This document shows positions 12,010 to 22,384 of a stretch of DNA of 64,000 bases, in pieces. Within the stretch, counting starts at the first letter, position 1; each line of letters opens with the position of its first letter. Source of the DNA: Eumeta japonica (Eukaryota; Arthropoda; Insecta; Lepidoptera; Psychidae); contig BGZK01000019.1 in assembly GCA_005406025.1 (NCBI GenBank), positions 124,001 to 188,000 of the forward strand, given 5' to 3'. The notes beneath the pieces are model-generated. The model had not been told where the DNA came from and did no database searches. It saw nothing but the letters and a program-made list of their open reading frames with translations. The translations under genes and the position numbers were made by a program.

Positions 12010-12295
12010 ATGTAACAATACAAACGTAACGACCGCGGCGCGGCGGTGCGGGCGTCACGTGCATGACCACCCCGTTACGGCCGGCCGTAACAGAGACCGA
12101 GGCGGCGTCGGGCGACGACAAAGTACACTGCAACTGACACCGGCGGCGAAATAACTTACCGTCGGACATAATGAACCCGCGCCCGTCCCGCTCCCGCTCA
12201 CCGGGAAACCTGTCGCAGTCTCTCTCCCCCGCGTCTCCAATAATAGACGTAACGCAATAATAGAGACATTTCTGCGGTGCGGCGGGCATATTAGA
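12010..12295. promoter_or_regulatory. GC-rich island with 18-nt perfect palindrome
   Basis: A strongly GC-rich segment containing GCGGCGCGGCGGTGCGGGCG, CACGTG (E-box, about 12056-12061), the perfect palindrome GTTACGGCCGGCCGTAAC (12074-12091), and a pyrimidine-rich CGCTCCCGCTCACC stretch. Minus-strand frames of 136 and 61 codons cross it, but their composition simply mirrors the GC content. It could be a promoter, a conserved non-coding element, or part of a non-coding first exon. Confidence 0.3.
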
Positions 12296-13379
12296 GAGAA
12301 GCAGATGTATGTTGTGCGTCTTCGAATCTGATTAATTTCTTTACATACAAATCTTATATTTGCTGCACGCGTCCCCGCTTTGACGGTATTGGATTAGACG
12401 ATGATGTTGTCTCGCACGAAATAATACGTCACGCGCTTTTTTTTCCTTTTACGTCTAGCATATTCAGGAAAAGATTGGAATCTTTTTCCTGCAATGGCGT
12501 TGGGAGGATGAGATGGTCCACAGACGATTCTTTGCATGTTCAAAGGAAAGGTTTTCCTTCAAAGAGAGAGCAGCATTTTTTTTCAATGATCATTAATATA
12601 ACTAACAATTATAGTGTTGATCGAAACAGTGATCGGCACTACAGTGAACTATGGCATTACATTTTAATGGTGGCGTATAAGAGACACTTGAAACTGGATT
12701 GAATAAAAAGAGAATATAAATTTCAAAGGTTTTTAATGTTTTCAACTCTACTATATATTACTATATATTATTATCTACTATTATAAAATTTCGATATCAA
12801 ACATTAAGTAGCTTTATTAAATTCATTAATCTACCAAGTACAGTCAAAACGCAGCTCCAATTTCATAACTTCGCCTAAACGTATAGCAATTACCCCGTAA
12901 ACGATAATGCGCCCGCCTATAACGCACGCAACCGAGATAAATAAAGACATTTCGCATACGACCAAGTGTCATGGGAAGAAACCCAGATGCGTCTGTTGAT
13001 TTGAATCCGGTGAAGCTTACACGCGCCTCGTGCGCAGTGCGAACTCCTTTATCGGCGCGTTTGGACGAAGAGAATTTTGAGAATAATATTTTTGAAGATT
13101 TAAAAAAAAAAGGTTTAGTGCAATTAAGACTCGCACACGAAGGGTTCCGTACTACCGTACAATATTGAACAAAAAGTACTTTTTTAATAGTTAATATAAA
13201 TAAGTTTAAAAAATTCTACAAAATGATTTGGTTACCCATACAATTATGACCGCGCATACCGTTGTTTAACCTCGATGACTGATTACGTGCTTTAAAAATA
13301 AAGACTATGTTTTTTTATAACTTAATTACAAATGTATAATTTTAAGATTTTTTCCTATACTTGTAGTATAAGACGGTAT
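12296..13379. other. No recognisable gene
   Basis: AT-rich DNA with a moderately GC-rich portion at 12890-13060. The plus-strand frame 12971-13168 has no recognisable motif. I see no repeat structure. Confidence 0.45.
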
Positions 13380-13690
13380 TACTTGCCAAATTTCATAGTT
13401 GTAGGTCATCGGAAAATACCCTATAAATTTTGATTCCCTTGAGAATGTCAAAATATAATTATTTTGCGGCATAATCTGCCGTATCATTTTTTACCTTAAC
13501 TTAGAAGTTTAATGTTTTCACAACTTCAAGGGACTGTAGACTTAAGTATATGGTTTTAATTTTAACTGGATACCTCCATGCGTTTTCGAGATAAAGGATC
13601 TTGACAGACAGACAGACGGAGGAACGGACGGACGGACAACAAAGTGATCCTACAAGGGTTAGGTTTTTCTTTTGAGGTACGGAACCCTAA
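13380..13690 (-). repeat. Common lepidopteran interspersed repeat
   Basis: Read on the minus strand, this begins AGGGTTCCGTACCTCAAAAG. It continues with CTTGTAGGATCACTTTGTTG, runs of the GTCCGTCCGTC type, and TCGAAAACGCATGGAGGTATCC. It then passes through TATAGGGTATTTTCC to ATGAAATTTGGCAAGT. That order is a familiar lepidopteran repeat. The tandem GACAGACAGACAGACGGA..GGACGGACGGACG run at 13605-13638 is its internal simple-repeat part. The minus-strand 64-codon frame at 13562-13756 is a shadow. Confidence 0.75.
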
Positions 13691-14299
13691 AAGTGAAACA
13701 CAACCTTCAGCCGGTTCAACGTCCCCAAAGCGCCAAATATCCACGAGGCTATCCAACTAAAAATCATTGCAACACTCGGAAGTTCTGGTGGTGGCGAAAG
13801 GCGGACTACTTTCGACTCTACTAGTTCGTGTCTTCAATGCATTAATAATAATGTCACTGTACGATTAAACAAAAGCTATATTACTCTTTAGCTATATTTA
13901 TGTTCATCTCGATATCTTTAGTTTATAAGCCACTCCATACGTTTGCGTGTATCTCTAATATTAGGGTTAGGGTATATTATTTTCGTTGCAAACACCTGAT
14001 CCTTGTTGTGATAGATTTTAGAATAAAGCAGTGGTATTATTCCTGTACTCAGCTGTGCACTAAAATGAAAATCAAAAATATATTTATTTCTTAGGTGATG
14101 AAATTACATTTTAAAGACGTCATTAATAAATTCTTTACGACATTACCATCCATTACAATTGTTAATTCACCTTGACAAGAATGGGCAAAAAACTCAAGGG
14201 TTACTCTTTTTATTTATCTATGAAAAGGATTGAGTAATTAATAATTGAAACATAACCAGTGTTTACAGGCACAATTAAACCCTTCATTTTATATTTTTT
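13691..14299. other. No recognisable feature
   Basis: AT-rich sequence between a repeat and a LINE fragment. It contains one TTAGGGTTAGGG at 13961-13972, too short to be telomeric. Confidence 0.45.
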
Positions 14300-14959
14300 T
14301 AGCAATAAGTTTAGGCATAACTAGGTATCCACAATGGTCAGATCATAATTTATTTTCAACTGACTTATACTCTGGCTTAATATTCGTGAATATATTATCT
14401 AGACAGGGTGATGTAGCTGTGAATTTATTTGGTTCCAAACATAAACCGTCTAAATGATAGCATTGGAATACAGATTTTATTCTAATACATAAACTAGATT
14501 TTTCTAATAGGTTGATATAAAACCTTCGCAAACAGCAATATATTTACAATTTTTACTAATTTTATACAAAATATCATCCATTACTTCTTCGAATACATCA
14601 TACGTTGACTTAGAGGAGATGTATACGCTTAATACATTAAGTTGCTCTATTTCTATGGAAGCTACTTCAATAGCTCGCTCGACAGACAGGCTCACAATAT
14701 GTGGACGTTCTTTGTACTCTATATTATTTTTAACTAGTATTAGAGAACCTCCATGCATAGCTTTTTCTCTGCTGAACGAACTTGCTACCTGGTGCTTATT
14801 GAAATTAAACATGAACTGGTGACTTCTAAGCCAATGTTCTGTTATACATAATATATCAATATCATTACTATTCATGGATAATTCCACTTTCAGATCCTTA
14901 GTTAGTATTCCATGTATATTTTGATGCACTAGCATAAATTCTGATGCACCGGTAGTCAC
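14300..14959 (-). pseudogene. Non-LTR retrotransposon endonuclease domain, 5' fragment
   Basis: A 151-codon open frame starting at the ATG at 14959 encodes most of an apurinic-like (EEP) endonuclease of a non-LTR retrotransposon. I see the HQNIHG motif (catalytic Asn), ITEHWL (catalytic Glu), GGSLILVK, and VLSVYIS. The frame breaks at about 14525, exactly where the family has its GDFN motif; the sequence reads E-G-F, so the catalytic aspartate is lost with the frameshift. Homology continues in another frame (INLLEKSSL, CLDNIFTN) to a stop immediately followed by SDHCGY at 14334-14342, the catalytic Ser-Asp-His motif. The reverse transcriptase part is absent nearby. The family is jockey/CR1-like; its exact clade is uncertain. 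Confidence 0.85.
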
Positions 14960-15120
14960 CGTACGACGTTGTATCAGATTTTATCGCTCCACAGCTAGGC
15001 GTTACCCTCTCATAATCTTCTATTTTGTATAGAGAACTCGGACTCTGTCCTCTACGTTGGCTAAGTTGATCGGAAGCTTCTAAAACACTTTGTCATCAAT
15101 ACAACAATATCCGAGAGCGA

Positions 15121-15400
15121 CGTCTTGAAATACTCTCCGAGGCACCACGCGAAGGAGTTCAATCATACGTTAGGTACAAACTTATTGGTCAAATCGCTCA
15201 TAATCAGGATCGAACTTAATACCTCCCGATTTGAAGTCGATACCCTTATTAGTGCTCGTCTGTTTCGTAGTTACCTATTAATATTGATAATTTTCCACGC
15301 CAAATTCTTGTCGTGTCACTTTGTGGAACGATATGCCGCATATCATCCCAGAAAGTGTTTCTTCCCGATTCACGGATTTAGATTATAAATTCACCACGCT
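15121..15400 (+). pseudogene. Possible LINE C-terminal fragment
   Basis: In one frame the segment reads SLCGTICRISSQ and in another LWNDMPHIIPES, matching the L-W-N-x-L-P motif that lies near the C-terminus of jockey-type reverse transcriptases. Upstream, GVQSYVRYKLI would fit only loosely. The copy is frame-broken and short. It could instead be chance, so confidence is low. Confidence 0.3.
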
Positions 15401-16040
15401 GGCACAGTATGCACTTCATCAGGGTTTGAATTGCATACCTAGTAGTGCGAAAGTAAAACACCGACTACTCAACCACCACGGCTGTATATTGCACGTTTTT
15501 AACAGTGAATGTCGAAGAGTTATATATGCATATACGCTTTGTATATTTACTTGTACAACCCATGTTGTACAACACCTATACACGTAGGCGTTTAAAGAGC
15601 TTGTGAACTATAAATATTTTCATAATATTAAGATTTTTTTCTGCAAAATATGAAAACCTGCGACAGAAAGGTAAATAAATTTGTAAACAAAAATACTGCC
15701 ACAGAAATAGCCACAGAACAGGTTTGTATTTTTAAAATTGGCACGAAACAACAGAAATTTATTTCTGATTTTATTTCCATATCATGGCTTAATACTACGT
15801 TTATTAGTACATTAATATCAGTTGCATTCTGCCAAGCTTTGCAGCAGCTATTTTAGTATAACAGTATTATTCGCATATATCCACAAACTACATTCTAAAG
15901 CTTTTCTATGTTTTCAATAGACAAGAACTACAGGAGTTGAGTCTATCAACATTGATTGAACAAATAAACAATTTTGCAACAATGGCAAGCCTCTGTCAGT
16001 TGGAGTTTTTATGTTAATAAATACATAAAGTTTAATAAAA
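15401..16040. other. No recognisable feature
   Basis: AT-rich DNA. Frames at 15321-15587 and 15650-15856 have no recognisable motifs. Confidence 0.45.
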
Positions 16041-16070
16041 ACTAAAAAACACGCTTTTAAAATACATTAA

Positions 16071-16287
16071 ACTAAAAAGTGAAAAATAATCCTTAATATG
16101 AATTCAAAAAAATAATGAACAATGACGAAAAATACTAGTATTATCGTTGAAAAAGCATGGGGCGCTTTGTGCCACATTTTTCGTATATAGAGCAACCCAC
16201 GCTTTTTCCACAATAATACTAGTATTTTTCGTCATTGTTCATTATTTTTTTGAATTCATATTAAAGATTATTTTTCATTTTTTAGTT
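16071..16287. repeat. Large inverted repeat, 92-nt arms
   Basis: The left arm 16071-16162 and right arm 16196-16287 are reverse complements with about five mismatches, around a 33-nt loop. The core AATGAACAATGACGAAAAAT is unbroken. Transcription would give a long, near-perfect double-stranded RNA. Confidence 0.92.
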
Positions 16288-16348
16288 CGGTTGATTGGTA
16301 AAAATTTGTAATTTTTAACAATACAACAATATTTGAAGCATTAAAAAT

Positions 16349-16410
16349 GCTTATGACTGTTACTAAATTCTATTACAAAACAGTAATAGAATTTAGTAAC
16401 AGTTATAAGC
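16349..16410. repeat. Short hairpin, 28-nt arms
   Basis: The arm 16349-16376 (GCTTATGACTGTTACTAAAT...) and the arm 16383-16410 are complementary at 27 of 28 positions, with a 6-nt loop (AAAACA). The single mismatch would be a G-U-type or A-C pair depending on the strand. The geometry is close to that of a small-RNA precursor, but the loop is short. Confidence 0.92.
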
Positions 16411-16450
16411 CACTTGCTCTCACGCAGACGATACGTGACGAAATTATTCG

Positions 16451-16804
16451 ATCCTAGCGATCCTGATCAGGATAAGAGGATAAACTTATCAAATTATTGT
16501 ATTGTCATTGCTCCTTGATAAGTATGCAAAGTTTCAAATTAATCAGACTTCTTAAAATTGATGAAAATTAAGCTCAAAAATTCCGTTACATACATAGATA
16601 CATACAACCCAAGATTATATTAATCCTGGCGGTCCTAATAAGGATAATGGGAAACTGTTATCAAATTATTGCATTGTCATCGGTCCTTGAGATGTGTGCA
16701 AAGTTTCAAGTTGATCAGACTTTTAAAAACCGATGAAAATTAAGCTCAAAGATTCCGTTACATAGTTAGTTAGTTAGTTAGTTAGATACAACCCAAGCTT
16801 ATAA
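16451..16804 (+). repeat. Tandem duplication, two units
   Basis: Unit 1 (16451-16622) and unit 2 (16623-16804) share TATCAAATTATTG, ATTGTCAT, TCCTTGA, TGCAAAGTTTCAA, GATGAAAATTAAGCTCAAA and TTCCGTTACATA, then end ACAACCCAAG. Unit 2 carries an extra TTAG microsatellite (16765-16785). Confidence 0.85.
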
Positions 16805-16820
16805 AAGCGTGTTAAAAACC

Positions 16821-19010
16821 GTTCCATCTATGGAAAATTACTCAAATTACTTTTTATGCTTTTACAATGAGGTGTTAAACATAACATAGCATAAATTTAA
16901 GCTCAATTAATGCGTAAGTGATTTAACATTGAATTATATATACTGAATTTGACTGTAAAAATGTATACTGTCAAAATCAATATATATGTATAAAGTCAAA
17001 TTAGATCGGTAAATTTTTCTGCTTTGTCGTACTCTTACATTTCCAGAAAATTGATTTCAAGAAGCAGAGTTTTATATTCCGTTTTATTAAAAGCTTTTAA
17101 ATATTACATAATTACATACCATAATTTTTCATCATATATAGCACAAGTATGTTCTGTCATTGTCTAACTATGAAAAAAAATGTGAACAATACAGTTTGAA
17201 AACGAGACGTTATTTTAAAATGTTACAATAAGTCATTTAAATTTCTTCATGCTGTAATCGCAATATAGAACCAGACGGTATTCGTGTAACCTTTAGCAAG
17301 AAACTGGAGTCGGAATAAGTATTAGATAAAACAGTGTGTCAATATTTTTATTGACATTATTTAGCGGAGAAGAGTAAACCCTTTTTTCTAGTTTATTTAT
17401 TTTTTTTATTTATACTCTTTCATTCTCCATTTTCTTTATTTGTTACAAAACTTTCAGTGCACGTTTTTGAAAGTCGATAAAGTACATCCGTAACTTTTTT
17501 TAATTTCTATTTTGCTCTGTGCTACTGTCGCTTACTCTTTTTGGTTCTAGAGTTACAAGAAAATATGCAGGTCAAAGTACCTCGTACCCCAGGCCCCCAC
17601 AGAGATGAGTGCTGCCGTAGTACCCTCGCTAGTCTAATAAGTGTCGAAAAATCATTTTTTTGACATTTCTTCTACAGCTCACAGCCTCTAACGCTCAGCA
17701 CATGTTGAAGGTAGTGAAGTATAAAAATTTTAGTACTTTACGAGTGAGTAATTTAAGTAAGATAATACAATTCGGACGTTTCTTGAAGATTTAAACTAAA
17801 CCAGTCATATAAATATATGAAAAAAAGAAGACAATTAGCAAACAGCATAAAACGACTTTCAGACACGATTTAAATGAATATATCATTCACGTTGTTTTTT
17901 CTTATCTTTTTTCTTGATCAAATTATTTGCGATGCGCAACGATCCATTTCGATGCGATTTGTATGAAATGATACATTTTTTCAATCGATTATATTTCGCT
18001 GCTCCGAAGAAATTTTTAATTTTATTTAGATTGCATCAAAAATAAAAATCGTAAATATTCTGCAAACTGTCTCTCAATCGCGATGTATTTTTAATGAAAA
18101 AAAATCATGTATAATCTAGTACCAGAGGATTACAACAAATTTTCAAGTCGAAGACTAAGAAATACTAAGCGGTCGCACGAGCAATTCTCAAACTTTACAG
18201 CTAAAGTCGGTTCCAAAACATAATTCAAGAACAAGAAGTAGGCGAATCCATCACATACGAGAGCAAACACTAAGACAAAAATACAACTTTTCTTCTGATA
18301 TCACGCTCCGGTAATATTCTCTTGTCGGCGTGTCCCTCATCCGAATTCAGAATTGGACTCCGCTAAAAGTTCCTGGTAATCCCACGGAAGTTGCGCGGTC
18401 GTGAAGTTCCCTAGGTACAAAAAGGGTCGAACTGCTGTATTTCATTATTAGCGTTCCGAGTTCATATCCTCCATTTGTCGAGGTTTCGGTTTCGGCTCGG
18501 GCAGTTCCGGCGCCTGTTCGCAGCATTTATTTACGACGTGTATGGTCATATCTTCATATTTAAGCACTTCCACTGTTTGATTGCGTAATTGTCTAGTGTA
18601 ATTTGTATTAAAAGCTATTTTGGATTTGATTTGATTTTCAACCTATTCCTATAATATTTGAGATTACGTCGGCGCATTCTCAATGCAATGCTGTTAAAGG
18701 CGAATTTTACTTGCATCGTGGATTCTGTTTGCAATAGAGAATAAAATAAAACTAACCAAATTATTTATTCAAATTATACTTAATCAGAAGCGGCCCTAGC
18801 GTATTCGACGTCGGAGCGCGAGTAATACCTTGCCTTTCAGCCCGTGGTATGTGGCCACTCGAGCTCAATTAAACTACAATCCAACCCTAATGACCGACAC
18901 CTAATCAATTACATTTTGAATGAAAATTTTATTTTTTGAACTGCTCTACTGAATCACCATTCATTTATAAATTACAAATTAAAAAAGTTGTTTTTTGAAA
19001 TTATTATTTT
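16821..19010. other. No recognisable gene; one GC-richer patch
   Basis: AT-rich DNA. A moderately GC-rich stretch at 18300-18520 (TCGAGGTTTCGGTTTCGGCTCGGGCAG) could be a conserved non-coding element or an exon remnant. No frame with motifs is visible on either strand. Confidence 0.4.
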
Positions 19011-19768
19011 TAGGGTCCCAAGCCTAAATGGCAAAAACGGAAACTCATAGTTTAATCATGTCCGCCCGTCCGTCCGTTCTAATGTCAGAAGCATTTCACT
19101 CAAAAACTACAAGATGTATATTGATGAAATTCGGTGTATAGGTGTCTTGTATATGCTACTATTTTTTTTTCTTAATTAAACAATAAAAATAAATATTTCT
19201 AGGGGGGCACTCAACAGAAGCAGAAAAAAATGTTTTTCAGCAAACATCAACCTGTGATACTTTTTTCAACAGTTATTTTAAATATACTTTAAGGTTTCTA
19301 TACAATTTTTTGACTAAATTAATATTTTCTGAAATAATCGCTTCGAAAATAGCAGAAATTGTGGACCCCTCCTTTTATTTTGTAAGTCATATGTCCAAAA
19401 ATATGAAAAAAACAACGAAGGTAACGCTTAATAAATACTTTCAACGATATATTCGAACGTGATCAAATATATCGTTTTTGAGTTATTGCCGAAAAAACTG
19501 CGCCTTTCAACAAAAGGACGGAAGTGCTTATTAACTTTAAGTCTTTTGCTAGTGTACCTTAGTTTGCACTAGTTTAAAAATAATAATTGACGTACCTATT
19601 TATTTCTCTAGTTATAGACGACTAAAGTGCACATAGCTATTATGTGCGGAAAACGTGGAAAAAAGTGTAACAATATATTTTTTTTCATTTGTAGGGCATT
19701 TCTTTGTAAAAACGGCTTCAGAACCCTATAGTTAACATGATTCGACATGATCATAGCAGGTTTTTTTA
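19011..19768 (+). repeat. Near full-length lepidopteran interspersed repeat
   Basis: Begins AGGGTCCCAAGCCTAAATGGC, then AAAAACGGAAACTCATAG, CATGTCCGCCCGTCCGTCCG and GAAATTCGGTGTATA. The middle contains ATTTTCTGAAATAATCGCTTCG, TGTGGACCCCTCC and ATGTCCAAAAATATG. It ends with GGCTTCAGAACCCTATAG..CATGATTCGACATGATCATAGCAGGTTTTTTT. I recognise this order of blocks from moth genomes, including the final pattern GAACCCTAC..GGCCCGACACGC..GGTTTTTTT. No protein is encoded. The class is unknown to me. Confidence 0.72.
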
Positions 19769-20049
19769 TAAAATAAAAATGTACTTTTATTAAATATTAA
19801 AATTTTCTTTCGATACTTTTGCATTGCAATTCCTCAGAATGACACTAGTTTCAAAGTCGATATCATTTTTAATGCTGATTGAAGATCAATTAATCAATTT
19901 ACTTCAAGACAATGTCGATTTATAATTCTTGATTAATTTCAATTTAGAAAAAGCTTTTTTTCACTTTCTAAGCGCAGTAGACAAATTCGGAAATATTGAA
20001 ATTTAATTGTTGGAAAATTAATACGTCAAAACATCTACTATCACTCTCT

Positions 20050-20815
20050 CGTACTAGTGCAATTATGGACGATTACTCTTGCAAAAGGTCTGTTGCATAT
20101 AACAGATAGCTTTCATCAATATCCGAATTTTGATCAGTACCGATACTCAATTTATTTTGCAAACTTGAACACAGCGCTCTTTTTTGCCTTTGCATGAAAT
20201 ATTTGTCAATTATTTAGGTTTTGTAAATATCGAAAAATAATCTGTTTCTTTCATTTAAAAATTCGAAAGGTTCGCCTAACTTTCTTAAATCAGCGTCAAG
20301 GGAATGATAGTAAAAATTTACTCTGAAGTAGGTCTATAGATCTACGATAGGTTCATCTACAGAATCATAATTAAATAGTCGTCTTCTAGAACAGGGACAC
20401 GTCAGCATCAAGCTCGTCTACCAATGTTGTAGCATTACTGAAAAATTCCCTAAACGCGGACTCGGTTTGAGCTTCAATGGAACCTTTTTTTACTTCATCA
20501 ATTTGACCGCCTCTAAAAGAATAACGTGGGTTTTTATAAGTTTTGATGACAATATAAACTTCGCATAATATGTCATACTAAATAACTATGGAGCAGATGG
20601 GTTCGAACGACTTCAATTTTGACAATAAAGAATTAGCTATTCTTATGTCGGTATCTTTGCTTATATGAGAATTAACTAAATACAAGGCCTCGTATACTTT
20701 CCTTAGGTTAAAAGAAAGGGCCTTTTACGTTTCGATTAGGCTGTCCCATAGGCTACTAGTTAACGGCTTTATGAGTGTTTACCAACTAGTAGATGACGCG
20801 AAATGAATACAGACC
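20050..20815 (-). pseudogene. hAT-superfamily transposase relic (ZMYM1-like type)
   Basis: Translating the minus strand gives long coherent stretches broken by stops. In order these are a CIHFASSTSW segment (fits the T-R-W-S-S-R motif of the family), YEALYLVNSHISKDTDIRIAN, SLLSKLKSFEPICSIVI, YDILCEVYIVIKTYKNPRYSF, an E-S-A-F-R-E-F-F..LVDELDADVSL block, TYFRVNFYYHSLDADLRKLG with FEFLNERN, and LLYATDLLQE. This order matches the central part of hAT transposases found in zinc finger MYM-type 1-like proteins, where a core catalytic domain precedes a Y-[YF]-R-x-N-x-Y..LD..L motif. The N-terminal zinc finger and the C-terminal dimerisation motif are not recognisable. At least four in-frame stops are present, so it is dead. 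Confidence 0.68.
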
Positions 20816-20929
20816 ATTTTTTGAACGATGGAAAAACGTTTGTTATTTTTAATGAATTTTAGCGGCATCATTCACTCTAAATTAAAATTGTGTGACTAAT
20901 AGGATAGCAATATTCTACGACAATAGGAA

Positions 20930-21130
20930 CAAGAGATTATTGCAGTCAAGTATAGCTGATGAAGAACAGTTTCGCGGAGCCACTAGAGCCAGGAGCCCAT
21001 CACCCCCGCACGATTTGTACGGCCCCGGCTGAGAATGCCGCCGCGGCTGAAGGAGGACCATAGAGCTCATCGCTAAATAGATAGTCCCACGTACGAAGCT
21101 TCGAAATGGGCACAACCCCAATATCGATTC
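20930..21130. other. GC-rich patch, unclassified
   Basis: Contains GCCACTAGAGCCAGGAGCCCATCACCCCCGC and GGCCCCGGCTGAGAATGCCGCCGCGGC. The minus-strand 68-codon frame has no recognised motif. It lies next to the hAT relic but matches nothing expected at a hAT end. It may be a fragment of another element. Confidence 0.35.
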
Positions 21131-21369
21131 GGGTTTGAGAGATTAGTAGAACATTACTTCAGATATCAGGTATATTTTCTGTTGTTTTCAACATTTCATA
21201 ACGGATACGTTCATCAGGCAAAAAAAAAACACTAAAAATTTTTCAATTTTTCCGACACAATTCAAGTCAGCCCGTTTTTTTCCTTTCGCATATCAATAAC
21301 ACTGTCATGAAACCGTCTCGTAATATGCAACACTGGTAAGACAGGAGCCAAGTTGTATAAATAATTGAA

Positions 21370-21590
21370 ATGATATGCAACTCCGGCATGCACGAACGGC
21401 ACGCGGCGGGCCGGACCACAACAAGGTACACGAGGTGCAACAACTCAACGCTCCCTGATGCTGGCTGCACCTCCGCAGCACTCCCTATCGTCCAGACTTT
21501 GGCCAGCTTTCTACCAGCTGGTAGCCAGCAGCGTCGCCCGATGCCTGGCGCCTGGATGCGCCGGTTAGGACCGCGCCTGTTCTTGATCAT
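21370..21590. other. GC-rich patch, unclassified
   Basis: A stretch with GGCACGCGGCGGGCCGGACC, GGTACACGAGGTGCAACAACTC and GCCTGGCGCCTGGATGCGCCGG. Frames are open on both strands (81 codons plus, part of 206 codons minus), which argues for composition rather than coding. The source is unknown. Confidence 0.35.
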
Positions 21591-21654
21591 ATCATATATG
21601 TACTTAATCAAATAAATTATCTTAAAAAGTGTTAATTGACTATTGTTTTGCCCA

Positions 21655-22055
21655 CGGCTCTGCCCACGTGGGCATATAATTAATTCTTTAGTTTTTCCAT
21701 TGAACCATCTCCTTTCGTCGATACCATTCATAATCTCACTTTCAATTTCAGTTTGATGTTTCACTGTTAGTTGTGTTCCGGTTTTGCTTTTAATATTGAT
21801 CCTGACATCACTATTTATTTCAATTTTGTCCTCGCCCTGTATTGGAAAAATGATCCCGTTCTCGGTATGAATTCCTGTAACTTGCAAAGTATTCCACAGG
21901 AACGCATTAAGGGGATAAAAATTATTTTATATTCATCCAAAAGGTAGTCTATAATCTTTTTAATTTAATGTAAATCAATTCAGTCGTTATTGAGTTTCAA
22001 ACATAAGCGCAATCAAATTTATATCACACAAACATAATCACGTTTATAATATTAT
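21655..22055 (-). repeat. Lepidopteran non-autonomous repeat
   Basis: On the minus strand it starts TAATATTATAAACGTGATTATG, passes ATAACGACTGAATTGATTTAC, GATTATAGACTACCTTTTGG and TTTTTATCCCC, and ends CCCACGTGGGCAGAGCCGTGGGCAAAAC. This is the familiar lepidopteran order: TAATATTATAAA, then an ACTGAACGGATT-like block, then CTACTTTTTATCCC, then GCCGCGGGCAAAA. A 206-codon minus-strand frame (21887-21267) crosses it and enters the next GC patch. Its N-terminal 70 residues are not low-complexity, but I cannot assign them. Confidence 0.65.
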
Positions 22056-22384
22056 TCTAACAGAATACAGTGCTGACGACAAAGGCAGTTTTAAAGCTTT
22101 ATTGTTCGTTTTCTTTTACAGTACATTCGAAATATTAAACAGATATTATTATTCATTGAGCTAGACAGTGTTACAGTTTTCTTTACCATTTCATAACATA
22201 TCTACCTTTGTCACATTTATAAAGTGCGCCCCTTATTAATTCTTATCACTTTCCCCTGACACGTCTTTTTTTAACAAAGCGAACTAATAAAAATGTCGGA
22301 CAAAATAAAATAAAAGTTTACGACTTATGAAACATCTAATTACAAAGAGCCATACATATAGATATACGGTTAATAAACAATTAC

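Larger units (their letters stand above)
16041..16820. mobile_element. Composite hairpin element with short inverted ends
   Basis: Bounded by AACACGCTTTTA near 16049-16060 and its complement TAAAAGCGTGTT at 16802-16813. Inside lie, in order, a 92-nt-arm inverted repeat (16071-16287), a 28-nt-arm hairpin (16349-16410), and two tandem units of about 172-182 bp (16451-16804), each ending CCGTTACATA..ACAACCCAAG. There is no coding capacity. It looks like a non-autonomous DNA element (foldback or MITE-like). The CATTGTCAT..TCCTTGA..TGCAAAGTTTCAA blocks of the tandem units are familiar from lepidopteran repeats. No target-site duplication could be fixed. Confidence 0.65.

Noticed and set aside
11879..12289. 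136-codon minus-strand frame
   Set aside because: It lies in a GC-rich island where stop codons are rare on all frames. No domain is recognisable.
13605..13638. Possible CRISPR-like or satellite array (GACAGACAGACAGACGGA)
   Set aside because: It is a short simple repeat internal to a dispersed element. There are no spacers, and the genome is eukaryotic.
13961..13972. Telomere-like TTAGGGTTAGGG
   Set aside because: Only two units, and the insect telomere repeat is TTAGG. Chance is enough.
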